Below, one piece after another: positions 25,419 to 33,658 of a DNA stretch of 64,000 nucleotides. The notes under the pieces are model-generated. The model was not told where the DNA came from. It saw only the letters and a list, made by a program, of their open reading frames with translations, and did no database searches. This stretch comes from Sinosporangium siamense (lineage in GTDB: Bacteria; Actinomycetota; Actinomycetes; Streptosporangiales; Streptosporangiaceae): positions 1 through 64,000 of the forward strand of contig NZ_BOOW01000036.1 in assembly GCF_016863435.1 (NCBI RefSeq). Reading direction: 5' to 3'. How positions within the stretch are numbered: position 1 is the first letter of the stretch; each line of letters begins with the position of its first letter. The position numbers and the translations under genes were made by a program.

Positions 25419-27737
25419 TCAGGGATGTCGCCGGGCCGCGATCACGGCCTGGCCGAGGCTGAGGCCGCCGTCGTTTGGGGGGACGCGGTGGTGGGTGAGC
25501 ACCTGGAGGCCGTGGCGGCGTAGTGCGTCGGTGAGGCGGTCGGTGAGGAGCCGGTTCTGGAAGACGCCGCCGGAGAGGGCGACGGTGGTGAGGCCGCTCG
25601 CCTCGTGGACGCGGAGGCAGGCGGCGACGGTGAGTGCGGCGAGGCCGTTGTGGAAGCGGGCGGCGACGGCCTCGGGTGGGGTGCCGGTCCGCCGGTCTTC
25701 GACGACGGCGCGCACGAGTTCGCCGCCGTTGAGGAGCAGAGAGGGGCCGGGGTAGGGCAGGTTCCCGTTGCAGGACGGGGGGTCGCCGCGGGCGATGTGG
25801 GCCGGATAGGCACCGGTTTCTGTGGGGTCTGCCGTCTGTTCCAGGGCGATGGCGGCCTGTCCCTCGTAGGCGACGGTGTCGTGCAGGTCGAGGAGGGCGG
25901 CGACGGCGTCGAAGAGACGGCCGGCGCTGGTGGTCGGCGGAGAGTGGGCGGGGGTTTTGAGGAGTGCTCGCACCCGGTCCCAGTCGGCGGCGTGCCGGTG
26001 TTGAACCGGAGGGGTGTGGGTGAGGTCCATCTCCGCGAGATACGCCGCCGCCATGCGCCACGGATGCCGGATGGCCGCCTCGCCACCGGGCAGCGGCACG
26101 GGGGTGAGCGACCCGACACGGACATATCCCGTGAAGTCCGCGATCAGCAGCTCACCACCCCAGAGGGTGCCGTCGGTGCCGTATCCCAATCCGTCGTAGG
26201 CCACGCCGATGACGGGACCGCGTTCGCGGTTGTCGGCGAGGCATGAGGCGATGTGGGCGTGATGATGCTGGACACCCGCGAGCTCCACGTCGGCCAGCTC
26301 CGCGGCGTACTTCGTGGACAGATATTCGGGGTGCAGATCGTGGGCGACGACCTCCGGCACGACACCGAACAGGCGCTGAAAATGCTCGATGCCCTCGGTG
26401 AAGGCGACCAGCGTCTCGTAGTTCTCCAGGTCGCCGATGTGATGTGACAGAAAAGCCCGGTCCCCCTGCACCATGCAGAAGGTGCTCTTGAGCTCTCCCC
26501 CGCAGGCGAGTACGGCGCGGCGCACCGGACGTTGAAGGGAAAGGGCGAGAGGTTCCGGGGCATATCCCCGCGATCGGCGCAGCGGTGTCGCCCGCCCCGC
26601 GACGATCCGCACGACGGAGTCGTCGGTGCGGATGTGGATGGGACGGTCGTGGGTGAGGAAGGCGTCGGCCACGGATGAGAGCCCGTTCAGGGCTTCGGCG
26701 TCCTTGAAGGCGATGGGTTCGTCGGAGATGTTGCCGCTGGTCAGGACTATGGGCCCGGTCTCCCGCAGAAGCAGATGGTGCAAAGGGGTGTAGGGCAGCA
26801 TCAGCCCGATCTCCCCCGTGCCAGGGGCGACCGAGGGCGCCGTGAGCGCCTCCGCGTGGCGTGGCACGAGCACGATCGGGCGGCGCGGATCGGCCAGCAG
26901 CCGCTCGGCCTCGGAGGTGAGGCCGGCCAGGGTGCGGGCCGCGGCCAGGTCGGCCACCATGACGGCGAAGGGTTTGGCCTCGCGGTGTTTGAGGTCCCGC
27001 AACCGCCGCACCGCGGGTTCGTCTTCGGCGCCCACCGCGAGGTGATAACCGCCGAGCCCTTTGACGGCGACGATCAGGCCGGTCCGCACGGCGGTGACCG
27101 CCCGTTGCAACGCGGCCTCCCCCTGAGCGAGCACTTGCCGGTCCGCGCCGTCGACGACCGTATAGGAGAGCACCGGCCCGCAGTCCGGACAGCAGGTGGG
27201 CTGGGCATGGAACCGGCGGTCGGCCGGATCGGCGAACTCACGGGCGCACTCCCCGCACATGGGAAAGCGCGCCATGGTGGTCGTGGACCGGTCGTAAGGC
27301 ACACGAGTGACGATGGTGAACCTGGGACCGCAGTTCACGCAGTTGACGAAGGGATAGCGATAACGCCGGTCGGCGGGGTCGAACAGCTCGGCCAGGCAGT
27401 CATCACACGTCCCGAAGTCTGGTGACACAGAAGTACGGCGGGAGCCGTCCTGGACACTGTCCGCGATGTGGAAGCCGCGATCCCCGGTGAGCGGCAGCAC
27501 GGTCGTGGCGACCCGGTCGATCACGGCGAGCGGCGGCGCCTCCCCTTTGAGGTCGCCCAGGAAGAGGTCAAGCGCGGCACGCAGTCCCTCGACCTCGATG
27601 AACACCCCTTTGGGGTCGTTGCCCACCCATCCGGCCAGGTCGAGCCGCCGGGCGAGGGTGTAGACGTGCGGGCGGAAACCGACGCCCTGCACGATCCCCT
27701 CCACCCGGATCCGCAGCCGGACCCGCTCTGTGCTCAC
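25419..27737 (-). CDS. hypF: Carbamoyltransferase HypF, [NiFe]-hydrogenase maturation
   Basis: HypF turns carbamoyl phosphate into carbamoyl-adenylate and passes the carbamoyl group to the HypE C-terminal Cys, the first step of cyanide-ligand synthesis. All domains are present in order: acylphosphatase (RVEGIVQGVGFRPHVYTLA), two zinc fingers (CDDCLAELFDP..CVNCGP and CGECAREFADP..CCPDCGP), a YrdC-like domain (VAVKGLGGYHLA), and a Kae1-like domain with HHHAHIASCLAD and GVFQNRLLTD. The GTG at 27737 is preferred because GGGGAAGG lies 8 bases ahead; a GTG at 27758 is in frame but crowds its ribosome site. About 772 residues, normal. It is on the opposite strand to the other hyp genes. Confidence 0.95.
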   Translation of the reverse strand: MSTERVRLRIRVEGIVQGVGFRPHVYTLARRLDLAGWVGNDPKGVFIEVEGLRAALDLFLGDLKGEAPPLAVIDRVATTVLPLTGDRGFHIADSVQDGSRRTSVSPDFGTCDDCLAELFDPADRRYRYPFVNCVNCGPRFTIVTRVPYDRSTTTMARFPMCGECAREFADPADRRFHAQPTCCPDCGPVLSYTVVDGADRQVLAQGEAALQRAVTAVRTGLIVAVKGLGGYHLAVGAEDEPAVRRLRDLKHREAKPFAVMVADLAAARTLAGLTSEAERLLADPRRPIVLVPRHAEALTAPSVAPGTGEIGLMLPYTPLHHLLLRETGPIVLTSGNISDEPIAFKDAEALNGLSSVADAFLTHDRPIHIRTDDSVVRIVAGRATPLRRSRGYAPEPLALSLQRPVRRAVLACGGELKSTFCMVQGDRAFLSHHIGDLENYETLVAFTEGIEHFQRLFGVVPEVVAHDLHPEYLSTKYAAELADVELAGVQHHHAHIASCLADNRERGPVIGVAYDGLGYGTDGTLWGGELLIADFTGYVRVGSLTPVPLPGGEAAIRHPWRMAAAYLAEMDLTHTPPVQHRHAADWDRVRALLKTPAHSPPTTSAGRLFDAVAALLDLHDTVAYEGQAAIALEQTADPTETGAYPAHIARGDPPSCNGNLPYPGPSLLLNGGELVRAVVEDRRTGTPPEAVAARFHNGLAALTVAACLRVHEASGLTTVALSGGVFQNRLLTDRLTDALRRHGLQVLTHHRVPPNDGGLSLGQAVIAARRHP

Positions 27738-27787
27738 ACTGTGAGCCTTCCCCGGCACACCTTCCCCGGGACCGGCGCGGTCCGCTC

Positions 27788-27823
27788 CGCATCAAGGCTT
27801 TACCCCCGGTTGTGCCACCAGGG
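27788..27823. promoter_or_regulatory. Shared hydrogenase-locus element, hypF copy
   Basis: The 36-base block (ATCAAGGCTTTACCCC, then GGTTGTG and CAC) matches 30921-30956 at 32 of 36 positions. Here it lies 50 bases upstream of the hypF start. Relative to the gene it is in the opposite orientation to the other copy. The most economical reading is a binding site for a regulator of both hydrogenase units. Confidence 0.65.
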
Positions 27824-27838
27824 ACACCCGGAAGTCCT

Positions 27839-28417
27839 TTAGGACGTCTGATCGCTGGGCGGGTTGGGATAGGCGTAGAACCGCGTCTGCACGAGCCGCG
27901 CCTCGGGATCGGCCTCCTCCGCGGACTTCCCGTACTTCATCAGCAACGCGATGTACTCCTCGAAGAACTCCACCAGCTCCGGCAGCGTCACCCGGATGGC
28001 GCCCCGCGAGTAAGGGAACGCGTCCCCCCAGGCCCCCGGCTCAACGGCGGCCTGCGCGAGGCGGAACGCCCGCATGTCGTCGGCCACCCCCCTGGCGTTG
28101 ATCTCGTCGAGGAGCGCCCGCGTCTCCGCGTCCTGCTCGCTGCGGAGCGGGAAGCGCAGGTCGGCCGAGACGAAACGCCACCACCGCTCACGCCCGCGCG
28201 CCCTCTCGGGCACTTCCTCGATGAACCCGTGTTTGGCCAGCTCACGCAGGTGGTAGCTGGTCGCGCCGGTGTTGAGGTCGAGTTTGCGGGCCAGCTCGGC
28301 CGAGGTCGAAGGACCGCCCTGGCTGAGCAGGTCGAGGATGCGCTGCCGGCGGGGGTGGGCGAGTGCCTTGAGCACCTCCAGATCAGCGATCTTACGCGTC
28401 AGAGGTTGCTCACCCAT
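27839..28417 (-). CDS. ArsR-type helix-turn-helix regulator
   Basis: A 192-residue protein with an N-terminal ArsR-like winged helix: LEVLKALAHPRRQRILDLLS, STSAELARKLDLNTGATSYHLRELAKHGFIEE, and a wing with RGRERWWRF. The C-terminal 110 residues are helical, without Cys clusters for metal sensing. It is divergent from the M28 peptidase gene, and the intergenic region has repeated TGTGCACAATC and TTATGCAACT motifs. It is therefore probably self-regulating and controls the peptidase rather than the hydrogenase. The gene ends 16 bases from the hydrogenase-type element upstream of hypF. Confidence 0.85.
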   Translation of the reverse strand: MGEQPLTRKIADLEVLKALAHPRRQRILDLLSQGGPSTSAELARKLDLNTGATSYHLRELAKHGFIEEVPERARGRERWWRFVSADLRFPLRSEQDAETRALLDEINARGVADDMRAFRLAQAAVEPGAWGDAFPYSRGAIRVTLPELVEFFEEYIALLMKYGKSAEEADPEARLVQTRFYAYPNPPSDQTS

Positions 28418-28445
28418 GGCGTCAACCTAGCCTCGGCCGTCCCGC

Positions 28446-28539
28446 TTATGCAACTTACCCCTTCCTCATCTGCGATGAACGTTCCCAGTGTGCACAATCA
28501 AGTTTGCACAAAAGGCTGTGCACAATCCATTATGCAACT
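28446..28539. promoter_or_regulatory. Repeated operator-like motifs between HTH regulator and M28 genes
   Basis: TGTGCACAATC occurs at 28489-28499 and 28518-28528 (core TGTGCACA is a perfect palindrome), with a partial TTGCACA at 28504. TTATGCAACT occurs at 28446-28455 and 28530-28539. The last copy abuts the ATG of the M28 gene, so a bound regulator would block its start. Confidence 0.65.
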
Positions 28540-30906
28540 ATGGGAACCCTCCGCACATCACCCGAAGACCACGCCGTTCAAGGCGGCCAAGGTCCCCGCC
28601 CCCTCGGCCGGATCCCCGCACTCCTCGCGCTCCTCGCCGTCGTGGCCGCTGCCGTCGGCGCCTGGCTGGCCGAAGGGCCACCCGCCCCGGCCGGCCCCGA
28701 CGCCCCCGCGACCACATTCAGCGCCACACGCGCCTGGCCCCACCTCGCCCACATCGCCCGCGAACCCACCCCGATCGGCTCACCGGGTGGCGACGCCGTA
28801 CGGAACTATCTCGTCGACCGGCTGATCGCCCTCGGCCTGCGACCCGAGGTGCAGACGGGGGTCGGCGCCCGGACCTTCGGCGCCGACGTGACCGCCGGGC
28901 TCGCCAAGAACGTCGTCGCCGTCATCCCCGGCCACGCCTCGACCGGCCGCGTCGTGGTGGCCGCACACTACGACTCCACCCCGACCACCCCCGGAACCAG
29001 CGACGACAAGGCGTCGGTGGCCGCCGTGCTGGAGATCGCCCGTGCCCTCACCGCGGGCGGGCAGCTCCGCAACGACGTGGTGCTCCTGCTCAGCGACGGC
29101 GAGGAGCCGGGCCTCATAGGCGCCGAGGCGTTCGCGCGGCACCCCCTCGCCCAAGGCGGCAGCGTCATGATCAACCTGGAGGGACCGGGCAACGCCTCGC
29201 CTTCCTCTATGTACAACCTGACACCGGGCGGGTCCGGGCTGATCTCCGCGTTCGCCCAGGTGCCTTTCCCTGTCGGCGAATCCGCCGTTACCGGCGTCTA
29301 CCGGCTCAGCGGCTTCCACTCAGACCTGAGCGTGCTTGAGGAGCGTGGCGTCATCGGGGTGGATCTGGGCTGGTCCGACGGCCGTGCCTACTATCACCAC
29401 CCCCGCGACACGGTCGCGAACTTCGACCCCGCCGCGCTGCAAATGCAGGGCGAGAACGCGCTCGTGATGGTGCGCGAGGTGGCGAACGCCGACCTTCCGC
29501 AGTTACGTGCCGCGCCGGAAGAGGTGTTCTTCGCTGCCTTCGGCACGGTGATCGGCTACCCGGGGTGGCTGGCGACGCCGCTGGCCGGGGCTGGGGTGCT
29601 GGCCGTGCTGGCTTTCGCCGTACTCGCGAGGCTGCGTGGCGAGGCGACCGTGCCGCGGTTGGTGCTCTCGGCCGCTGCGGCGCTGATCCCGCTAATGATC
29701 GGCATGGCTGGGGCGGCCGGGTTGTGGGCGGGGCTGACCGCGTGGGACCGGGGATATGCCAGCCTGGCGAGTGATCCCTATCAGCCGGGGCCGTTCCGCC
29801 TGGCGATCATCTTGATGGTGGTGGCGATCGTCTGGGGATGGTTCGCCCTGGCTCGCAGGTGGCTGGGTCCGGTCGCGCCCGTGGCCGGGGTGCTCTTCTG
29901 GCAGGCACTGCTGGGTGTGGCCGCAGCTGTGTTCCTGCCTGGGGCGTCCTATTACGGGGCGCTCACCGCGCTCGCCGGTGGGGCCGGTGGGTGTGCGGCG
30001 CTCGTGTTGCGTGACCGCAGGCCGCTGTTCGCCCTCGCGGTGTGGACCGTGGCGGCGTTGCCGGGGGTGGTGGTGTTCGGCATCGGCGGCCGTTCACTCG
30101 GCAGCGCGCTGGGGCTGGCGATGGCGGCGCCGAGCGTGGTGTTTTACATGTTCGCGGCGATGTCGGCGCTGCCGCTGCTGGACGCCGCCACCCCGCGCGC
30201 CCGGGTGCTCGCGGCCCTCGGTCCGCTGCTGGCGGGGGTGCTGGCAGTGGTGATGGCCGGGGCCGGGGTGGTGGTCAACCGGTTCGATCAAGAGCGGCCC
30301 CGGGTGGCACATCTGGCATATGTGCTGTCCGCCGACAGCGGCCGGGCGGCCTGGGTGAGCATGGACGCGCAGCCGCATCCGTGGGTCGCCGAGCGTGCCC
30401 GCGAGGCGACCGGCGCCTTCGACCTGCCGCTGCCGCACAGGCAGTCCCCCGCGCGGGTCGGCCCCGCGGTCGCCGCCGATCTTCCGGCGCCCGAGGTGAC
30501 CGTGCTGGAGGAGCGGCGCCGGGGCGACACGACCGTACTGCGCCTCCGGGTGCGGTCGGCACGCTCCGCCTACCAGCTCAACCTGCAGGCCGGCGCACCG
30601 GTGATCGGCGGCACCATCGAGGCGTACGGCGAAAGCCCGGTGCCGTTGCCGATCGCCTCCGAGCAGAGCGGCCCGTGGCCGTTCGAGGTGCAGTTCTTCG
30701 CGCCGCCTCCCCAAGGGGTGACGTTCGAGCTTCACCTGCGCGGGCGGACCACGCCGAAGCTTGCCGTCTCCGATATGACGGTCGGTCTCACCGATATCCC
30801 GGGCTATCGCCCGCGCCCGCTCGATCTTGAACGGACACCGTCGACCGGTGGCCTCGTCACGGACTCGGTCACGGTGGTCCGCACGATCGAGGGCCGCCGT
30901 AAGTGA
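28540..30906 (+). CDS. M28-family membrane zinc peptidase
   Basis: About 788 residues. An N-terminal membrane helix (residues about 25-45) leads to an extracellular M28 aminopeptidase domain with zinc ligands in VAAHYDSTPTTPGTSDDKAS near residue 143, catalytic Glu in LSDGEEPGLIGAE, NLEGPG, the Asp in FHSDLSVLEE and the His in YYHHPRDTVANFD. Several membrane helices follow from about residue 330 to 590, then a soluble C-terminal beta-domain. This matches the Fxna/ERMP1-like membrane peptidases. The ATG at 28540 is chosen because in-frame upstream codons lie inside the operator repeats; no ribosome site is seen, so initiation may be leaderless. Confidence 0.85.
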   Translation: MGTLRTSPEDHAVQGGQGPRPLGRIPALLALLAVVAAAVGAWLAEGPPAPAGPDAPATTFSATRAWPHLAHIAREPTPIGSPGGDAVRNYLVDRLIALGLRPEVQTGVGARTFGADVTAGLAKNVVAVIPGHASTGRVVVAAHYDSTPTTPGTSDDKASVAAVLEIARALTAGGQLRNDVVLLLSDGEEPGLIGAEAFARHPLAQGGSVMINLEGPGNASPSSMYNLTPGGSGLISAFAQVPFPVGESAVTGVYRLSGFHSDLSVLEERGVIGVDLGWSDGRAYYHHPRDTVANFDPAALQMQGENALVMVREVANADLPQLRAAPEEVFFAAFGTVIGYPGWLATPLAGAGVLAVLAFAVLARLRGEATVPRLVLSAAAALIPLMIGMAGAAGLWAGLTAWDRGYASLASDPYQPGPFRLAIILMVVAIVWGWFALARRWLGPVAPVAGVLFWQALLGVAAAVFLPGASYYGALTALAGGAGGCAALVLRDRRPLFALAVWTVAALPGVVVFGIGGRSLGSALGLAMAAPSVVFYMFAAMSALPLLDAATPRARVLAALGPLLAGVLAVVMAGAGVVVNRFDQERPRVAHLAYVLSADSGRAAWVSMDAQPHPWVAERAREATGAFDLPLPHRQSPARVGPAVAADLPAPEVTVLEERRRGDTTVLRLRVRSARSAYQLNLQAGAPVIGGTIEAYGESPVPLPIASEQSGPWPFEVQFFAPPPQGVTFELHLRGRTTPKLAVSDMTVGLTDIPGYRPRPLDLERTPSTGGLVTDSVTVVRTIEGRRK

Positions 30907-30920
30907 TCTACCGAGTGCTG

Positions 30921-30957
30921 CGCATCAAGGCTTTACCCCTGGTTGTGGCACTAAGGG
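30921..30957. promoter_or_regulatory. Shared hydrogenase-locus element, operon copy
   Basis: Copy of the 36-base block found upstream of hypF (32/36 identical), here 61-97 bases before the ATG of the first SIS gene. Downstream lies a TACGCT box (AATACGCTTAG) about 20 bases before the ATG and a CGGAG ribosome site. The block would sit near -40 to -75 relative to that promoter, a typical place for an activator. Confidence 0.65.
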
Positions 30958-31017
30958 TGTCGGCGTCTGGATAGCCCGGCATAGCGTGTCGAATACGCTT
31001 AGTAACGGAGTGTCGAT

Positions 31018-31641
31018 ATGTCTGTCGCCATGGAAGACATGGAGTCGGCTGCCACCGAAGCCTTCGCCAGACGCGAAGGCGCAGGCAAAGCGCTCGCCGC
31101 GGACGCCGACAAGGTGGCGCTCGCCTGCCGGGACATGGCGGCATGTTTTCACCGCGGCGGCAAGCTCATCACGTTCGGTAACGGCCAGGCCGGGACAGAC
31201 GCCGCGCACATCGCGGTCGAGTTCATGCACCCGGTGATCATCGGCAAGAGGGCGCTGCCCGCGATGGCGATCAGCAACGACCCCGCGTCGATCACCGAGG
31301 TCGCCGCCAGGGAGGGCTACGACGAGGTCTTCGCCCACCAGGTCGCGCAGTGGGCCGCGCCGGACGACGTCGCGCTCGGCATCTCGCCCGACGGCCAGTG
31401 CGCCGACGTGCTGCGCGGGCTTGAGGTGGCCGACGAGCTGGGACTACTCACCGTGGCGCTCACCGGGGGCTACGGCGAGGCCGTGCCGGAGAGCCCGGCC
31501 GTGGCCCACGTGCTGACAGCCCGCTCGGGTGATCCATCCGTGGTCAAGGAAATCCATGTGACGACATATCACCTGCTGTGGGAACTGGTGCATGTGTTCC
31601 TTGAACAGCCGGGCCTGCTCGGGCCGGAGGTGATCCGATGA
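31018..31641 (+). CDS. SIS-domain protein, first gene of hydrogenase operon
   Basis: A 207-residue sugar-isomerase-fold protein of the GmhA/DiaA type. The phosphosugar-binding loop reads LITFGNGQAGTDAAHIAVEF near residue 49, and a second loop ISPDGQCADVL near residue 122 replaces the usual Ser-rich SxSGxS. That weakens the case for phosphosugar isomerisation and suggests a changed ligand. Translation is coupled to the HypC-like gene (ATGA overlap). Together with the second SIS protein two genes on, it could form a hetero-oligomer. Its role in hydrogenase maturation or regulation is unknown. Confidence 0.8.
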   Translation: MSVAMEDMESAATEAFARREGAGKALAADADKVALACRDMAACFHRGGKLITFGNGQAGTDAAHIAVEFMHPVIIGKRALPAMAISNDPASITEVAAREGYDEVFAHQVAQWAAPDDVALGISPDGQCADVLRGLEVADELGLLTVALTGGYGEAVPESPAVAHVLTARSGDPSVVKEIHVTTYHLLWELVHVFLEQPGLLGPEVIR

Positions 31642-31871
31642 CGAGCGGTCACTGTAGCTCCGGCCACTGTGTCACCTGCTCGGACGAGGCCATGCCGGTG
31701 CGGGTGGTCGCGCTGCTGCCCGAGGATCTCGCCTACGTGGACACGGGGGCGGGCCACGAGACGGTGAGCGTCGCCCTCGTTTCGGCCGAGGTGGGCGACA
31801 CGCTGCTCGTGCACGCCAAGGAGGCGATCGCCGTACTCCCCCGAGACCGCCACGACAGCGGGGGGAGATAA
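31638..31871 (+). CDS. HypC/HupF-like hydrogenase chaperone with Cys-rich N terminus
   Basis: A 77-residue protein related to HypC. The N terminus MTSGHCSSGHCVTCSDEAMP has three Cys and two His. The remainder, VRVVALLPEDLAYVDTG and VSVALVSAEVGDTLLVHAKEAIAVL, is the OB-like barrel of HypC. In HypC the Cys follows Met1 directly and carries the Fe(CN)2CO unit; here the Cys group is shifted inward. A second, canonical HypC is encoded at 39824. This one may be specific to the large subunit of this operon, or handle another step. It overlaps the SIS gene by 4 bases. Confidence 0.8.
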   Translation: MTSGHCSSGHCVTCSDEAMPVRVVALLPEDLAYVDTGAGHETVSVALVSAEVGDTLLVHAKEAIAVLPRDRHDSGGR

Positions 31872-31873
31872 CC

Positions 31874-32572
31874 ATGGACGAGCGGGAGTCCGCCGGGATG
31901 CGCGGCCTTTACCCCTTTCTCTACGCGGAGCAGACCGACATGGACGGTGTGCTCGACGAGGTGAGCCGCTCCACGGTCGAGAAGGCACACGAGATCGTAC
32001 GGCTGCGCTGTACGGTCGCCGAGGCGTGCGCGGCGGACGTGGCGGCGTGCGCGGTGCGGATGGCGGAGTGTTTCGCGGCAGGTGGGCGGCTGTTCGCCTT
32101 CGGCAACGGCGGGAGCAGCACCGACGCTCTGGAGGTGGCGACCGCGTTCGCCGCGCCGAGCAGGGGCAGGCCGCTCCCGGCGATGTCGCTCACCAGCGAC
32201 GTCGCCGTGGTCACCGCGTTGTCAAACGACGTCGGTTTCGAGGTGGTCTTCGCCCGGCAACTGGCGGCGTTCGGGCGTCCCGGGGACATCGCGTTCGGGT
32301 TGTCGACGAGCGGCGGGTCGGCCAACGTCGTGCAGGCGTTCGAGGAGGCGGCGCGGCGCGGCATGGTGACGGTCGCGCTCGCCGGCTATGAGGGCGGCAG
32401 GCTCGCCGAACTGGAGACGCTCGACCATCTCTTCGTGATCCCGTCGTCGTCGGTGCACCGCATCCAGGAGGCGCAGACGACCGTCTACCACGTTCTCTGG
32501 GAGGTGACGCAGCACGCACTGATCCACATGTCGAAGGCGCCGGACGGCCCGGTGGCCACTGGCACGAGGTGA
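31874..32572 (+). CDS. SIS-domain protein, second copy in hydrogenase operon
   Basis: A 232-residue GmhA/DiaA-like SIS protein. The loop LFAFGNGGSSTDALEVATAF near residue 70 and GLSTSGGSANVVQAFEEA near residue 140 keep the Ser/Gly-rich phosphosugar-binding sequences, unlike the first SIS protein of the operon. It starts 2 bases after the HypC-like stop. The two proteins share length and C-terminal layout (QTTVYHVLWEVTQHALIHM against HVTTYHLLWELVHVFLEQ), so one is probably a duplicated, diverged partner. Substrate unknown. Confidence 0.82.
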   Translation: MDERESAGMRGLYPFLYAEQTDMDGVLDEVSRSTVEKAHEIVRLRCTVAEACAADVAACAVRMAECFAAGGRLFAFGNGGSSTDALEVATAFAAPSRGRPLPAMSLTSDVAVVTALSNDVGFEVVFARQLAAFGRPGDIAFGLSTSGGSANVVQAFEEAARRGMVTVALAGYEGGRLAELETLDHLFVIPSSSVHRIQEAQTTVYHVLWEVTQHALIHMSKAPDGPVATGTR

Positions 32573-32581
32573 GGAGGCGAC

Positions 32582-33658
32582 ATGCAGGCTCCCGAATCGA
32601 CAGCCGCAGCGAGTGAGAAAGACGAGCCGGTTGTCCACATCCTGTGGATAAACGCGGGCCTGAGTTGCGACGGTGACTCCGTCGCGCTGACGGCGGCCAC
32701 GCAGCCGAGCATCGAGGAGATCGTGCTCGGGGCACTGCCCGGCCTGCCGAAGATCGCGGTGCACTGGCCGTTGATCGACTTCGAGAGCGGTCCATACGGG
32801 GGCGCCGACACCTTTATCGAGTGGTTCTACAAGGCCGACCGCGGTGAGCTCGAACCCTTCGTGCTGGTGATCGAAGGGTCGATTCCCAACGAGTCCATCA
32901 AGCAGGAGGGCTACTGGTGCGGCTTCGGCAACAACCCCGAGACCGGGCAACCCATGACCACCAGCGAGTGGCTGGACCGGTTGGCGCCCAAGGCGACAGC
33001 CGTACTCGCCGCCGGGACTTGTGCCACATATGGCGGTATTCACGCCATGTCCGGCAACCCCACCGGTGCGATGGGTGTGGCGGACTACCTGGGTTGGGAC
33101 TGGACGTCGAAGGCGGGGCTTCCGATCGTCAATGTTCCGGGGTGCCCCATCCAACCGGACAACCTCTCCGAGACGATCCTCTACCTGCTTTATCAGGTGG
33201 CGGGTCAGGCGCCCATGATCCCGCTGGACGAGGCCCTTCGCCCGCAGTGGTTGTTCGGCAAGACCGTCCATGAGGGATGCGACCGGGCCGGATATTACGA
33301 ACAGGGTCAGTTCACCACGGAATACGGACAGCCCGAGTGCCTGGTGAAGATCGGCTGCTGGGGGCCGGTGGTGAAGTGCAACGTGCCGAAACGTGGCTGG
33401 ATGAACGGCATCGGCGGCTGCCCCAACGTGGGCGGCATCTGCATCGCCTGCACGATGCCCGGCTTCCCCGACAAGTTCATGCCCTTCATGGACGAACCTC
33501 CCGGGGCGCTCGTGTCCTCCACAGTCAGCGGGGTCTACGGCTCCGTGGTCCGAGGACTGCGCCACATCACACAGCGGACAGTGGACAAGGAGCCCAAGTG
33601 GCGCCAGAAGAGCCACGCCCTGCTCACCGGTTACAAGGCGCCCTGGAGTGAACGATGA
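32582..33658 (+). CDS. hhyS: [NiFe]-hydrogenase small subunit, actinobacterial high-affinity type (group 1h/5)
   Basis: The 358-residue electron-transfer subunit, carrying three Fe-S clusters. The proximal-cluster region reads INAGLSCDGDSVAL, where the standard CxxC is replaced by C-D-G-D. This is the known 3Cys/1Asp pattern of the oxygen-tolerant actinobacterial-type enzymes. Other ligands are in AGTCATYGG, PGCPIQPDN, HEGCDRAGYY, CLVKIGCWGP and GGCPNVGGICIACTMPGFP. There is no Tat signal, so the enzyme should stay on the cytoplasmic side. GAGGAGG lies ahead of the ATG. The large-subunit start overlaps its stop by 4 bases. The group is known for oxidising H2 at atmospheric levels during starvation. 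Confidence 0.93.
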   Translation: MQAPESTAAASEKDEPVVHILWINAGLSCDGDSVALTAATQPSIEEIVLGALPGLPKIAVHWPLIDFESGPYGGADTFIEWFYKADRGELEPFVLVIEGSIPNESIKQEGYWCGFGNNPETGQPMTTSEWLDRLAPKATAVLAAGTCATYGGIHAMSGNPTGAMGVADYLGWDWTSKAGLPIVNVPGCPIQPDNLSETILYLLYQVAGQAPMIPLDEALRPQWLFGKTVHEGCDRAGYYEQGQFTTEYGQPECLVKIGCWGPVVKCNVPKRGWMNGIGGCPNVGGICIACTMPGFPDKFMPFMDEPPGALVSSTVSGVYGSVVRGLRHITQRTVDKEPKWRQKSHALLTGYKAPWSER

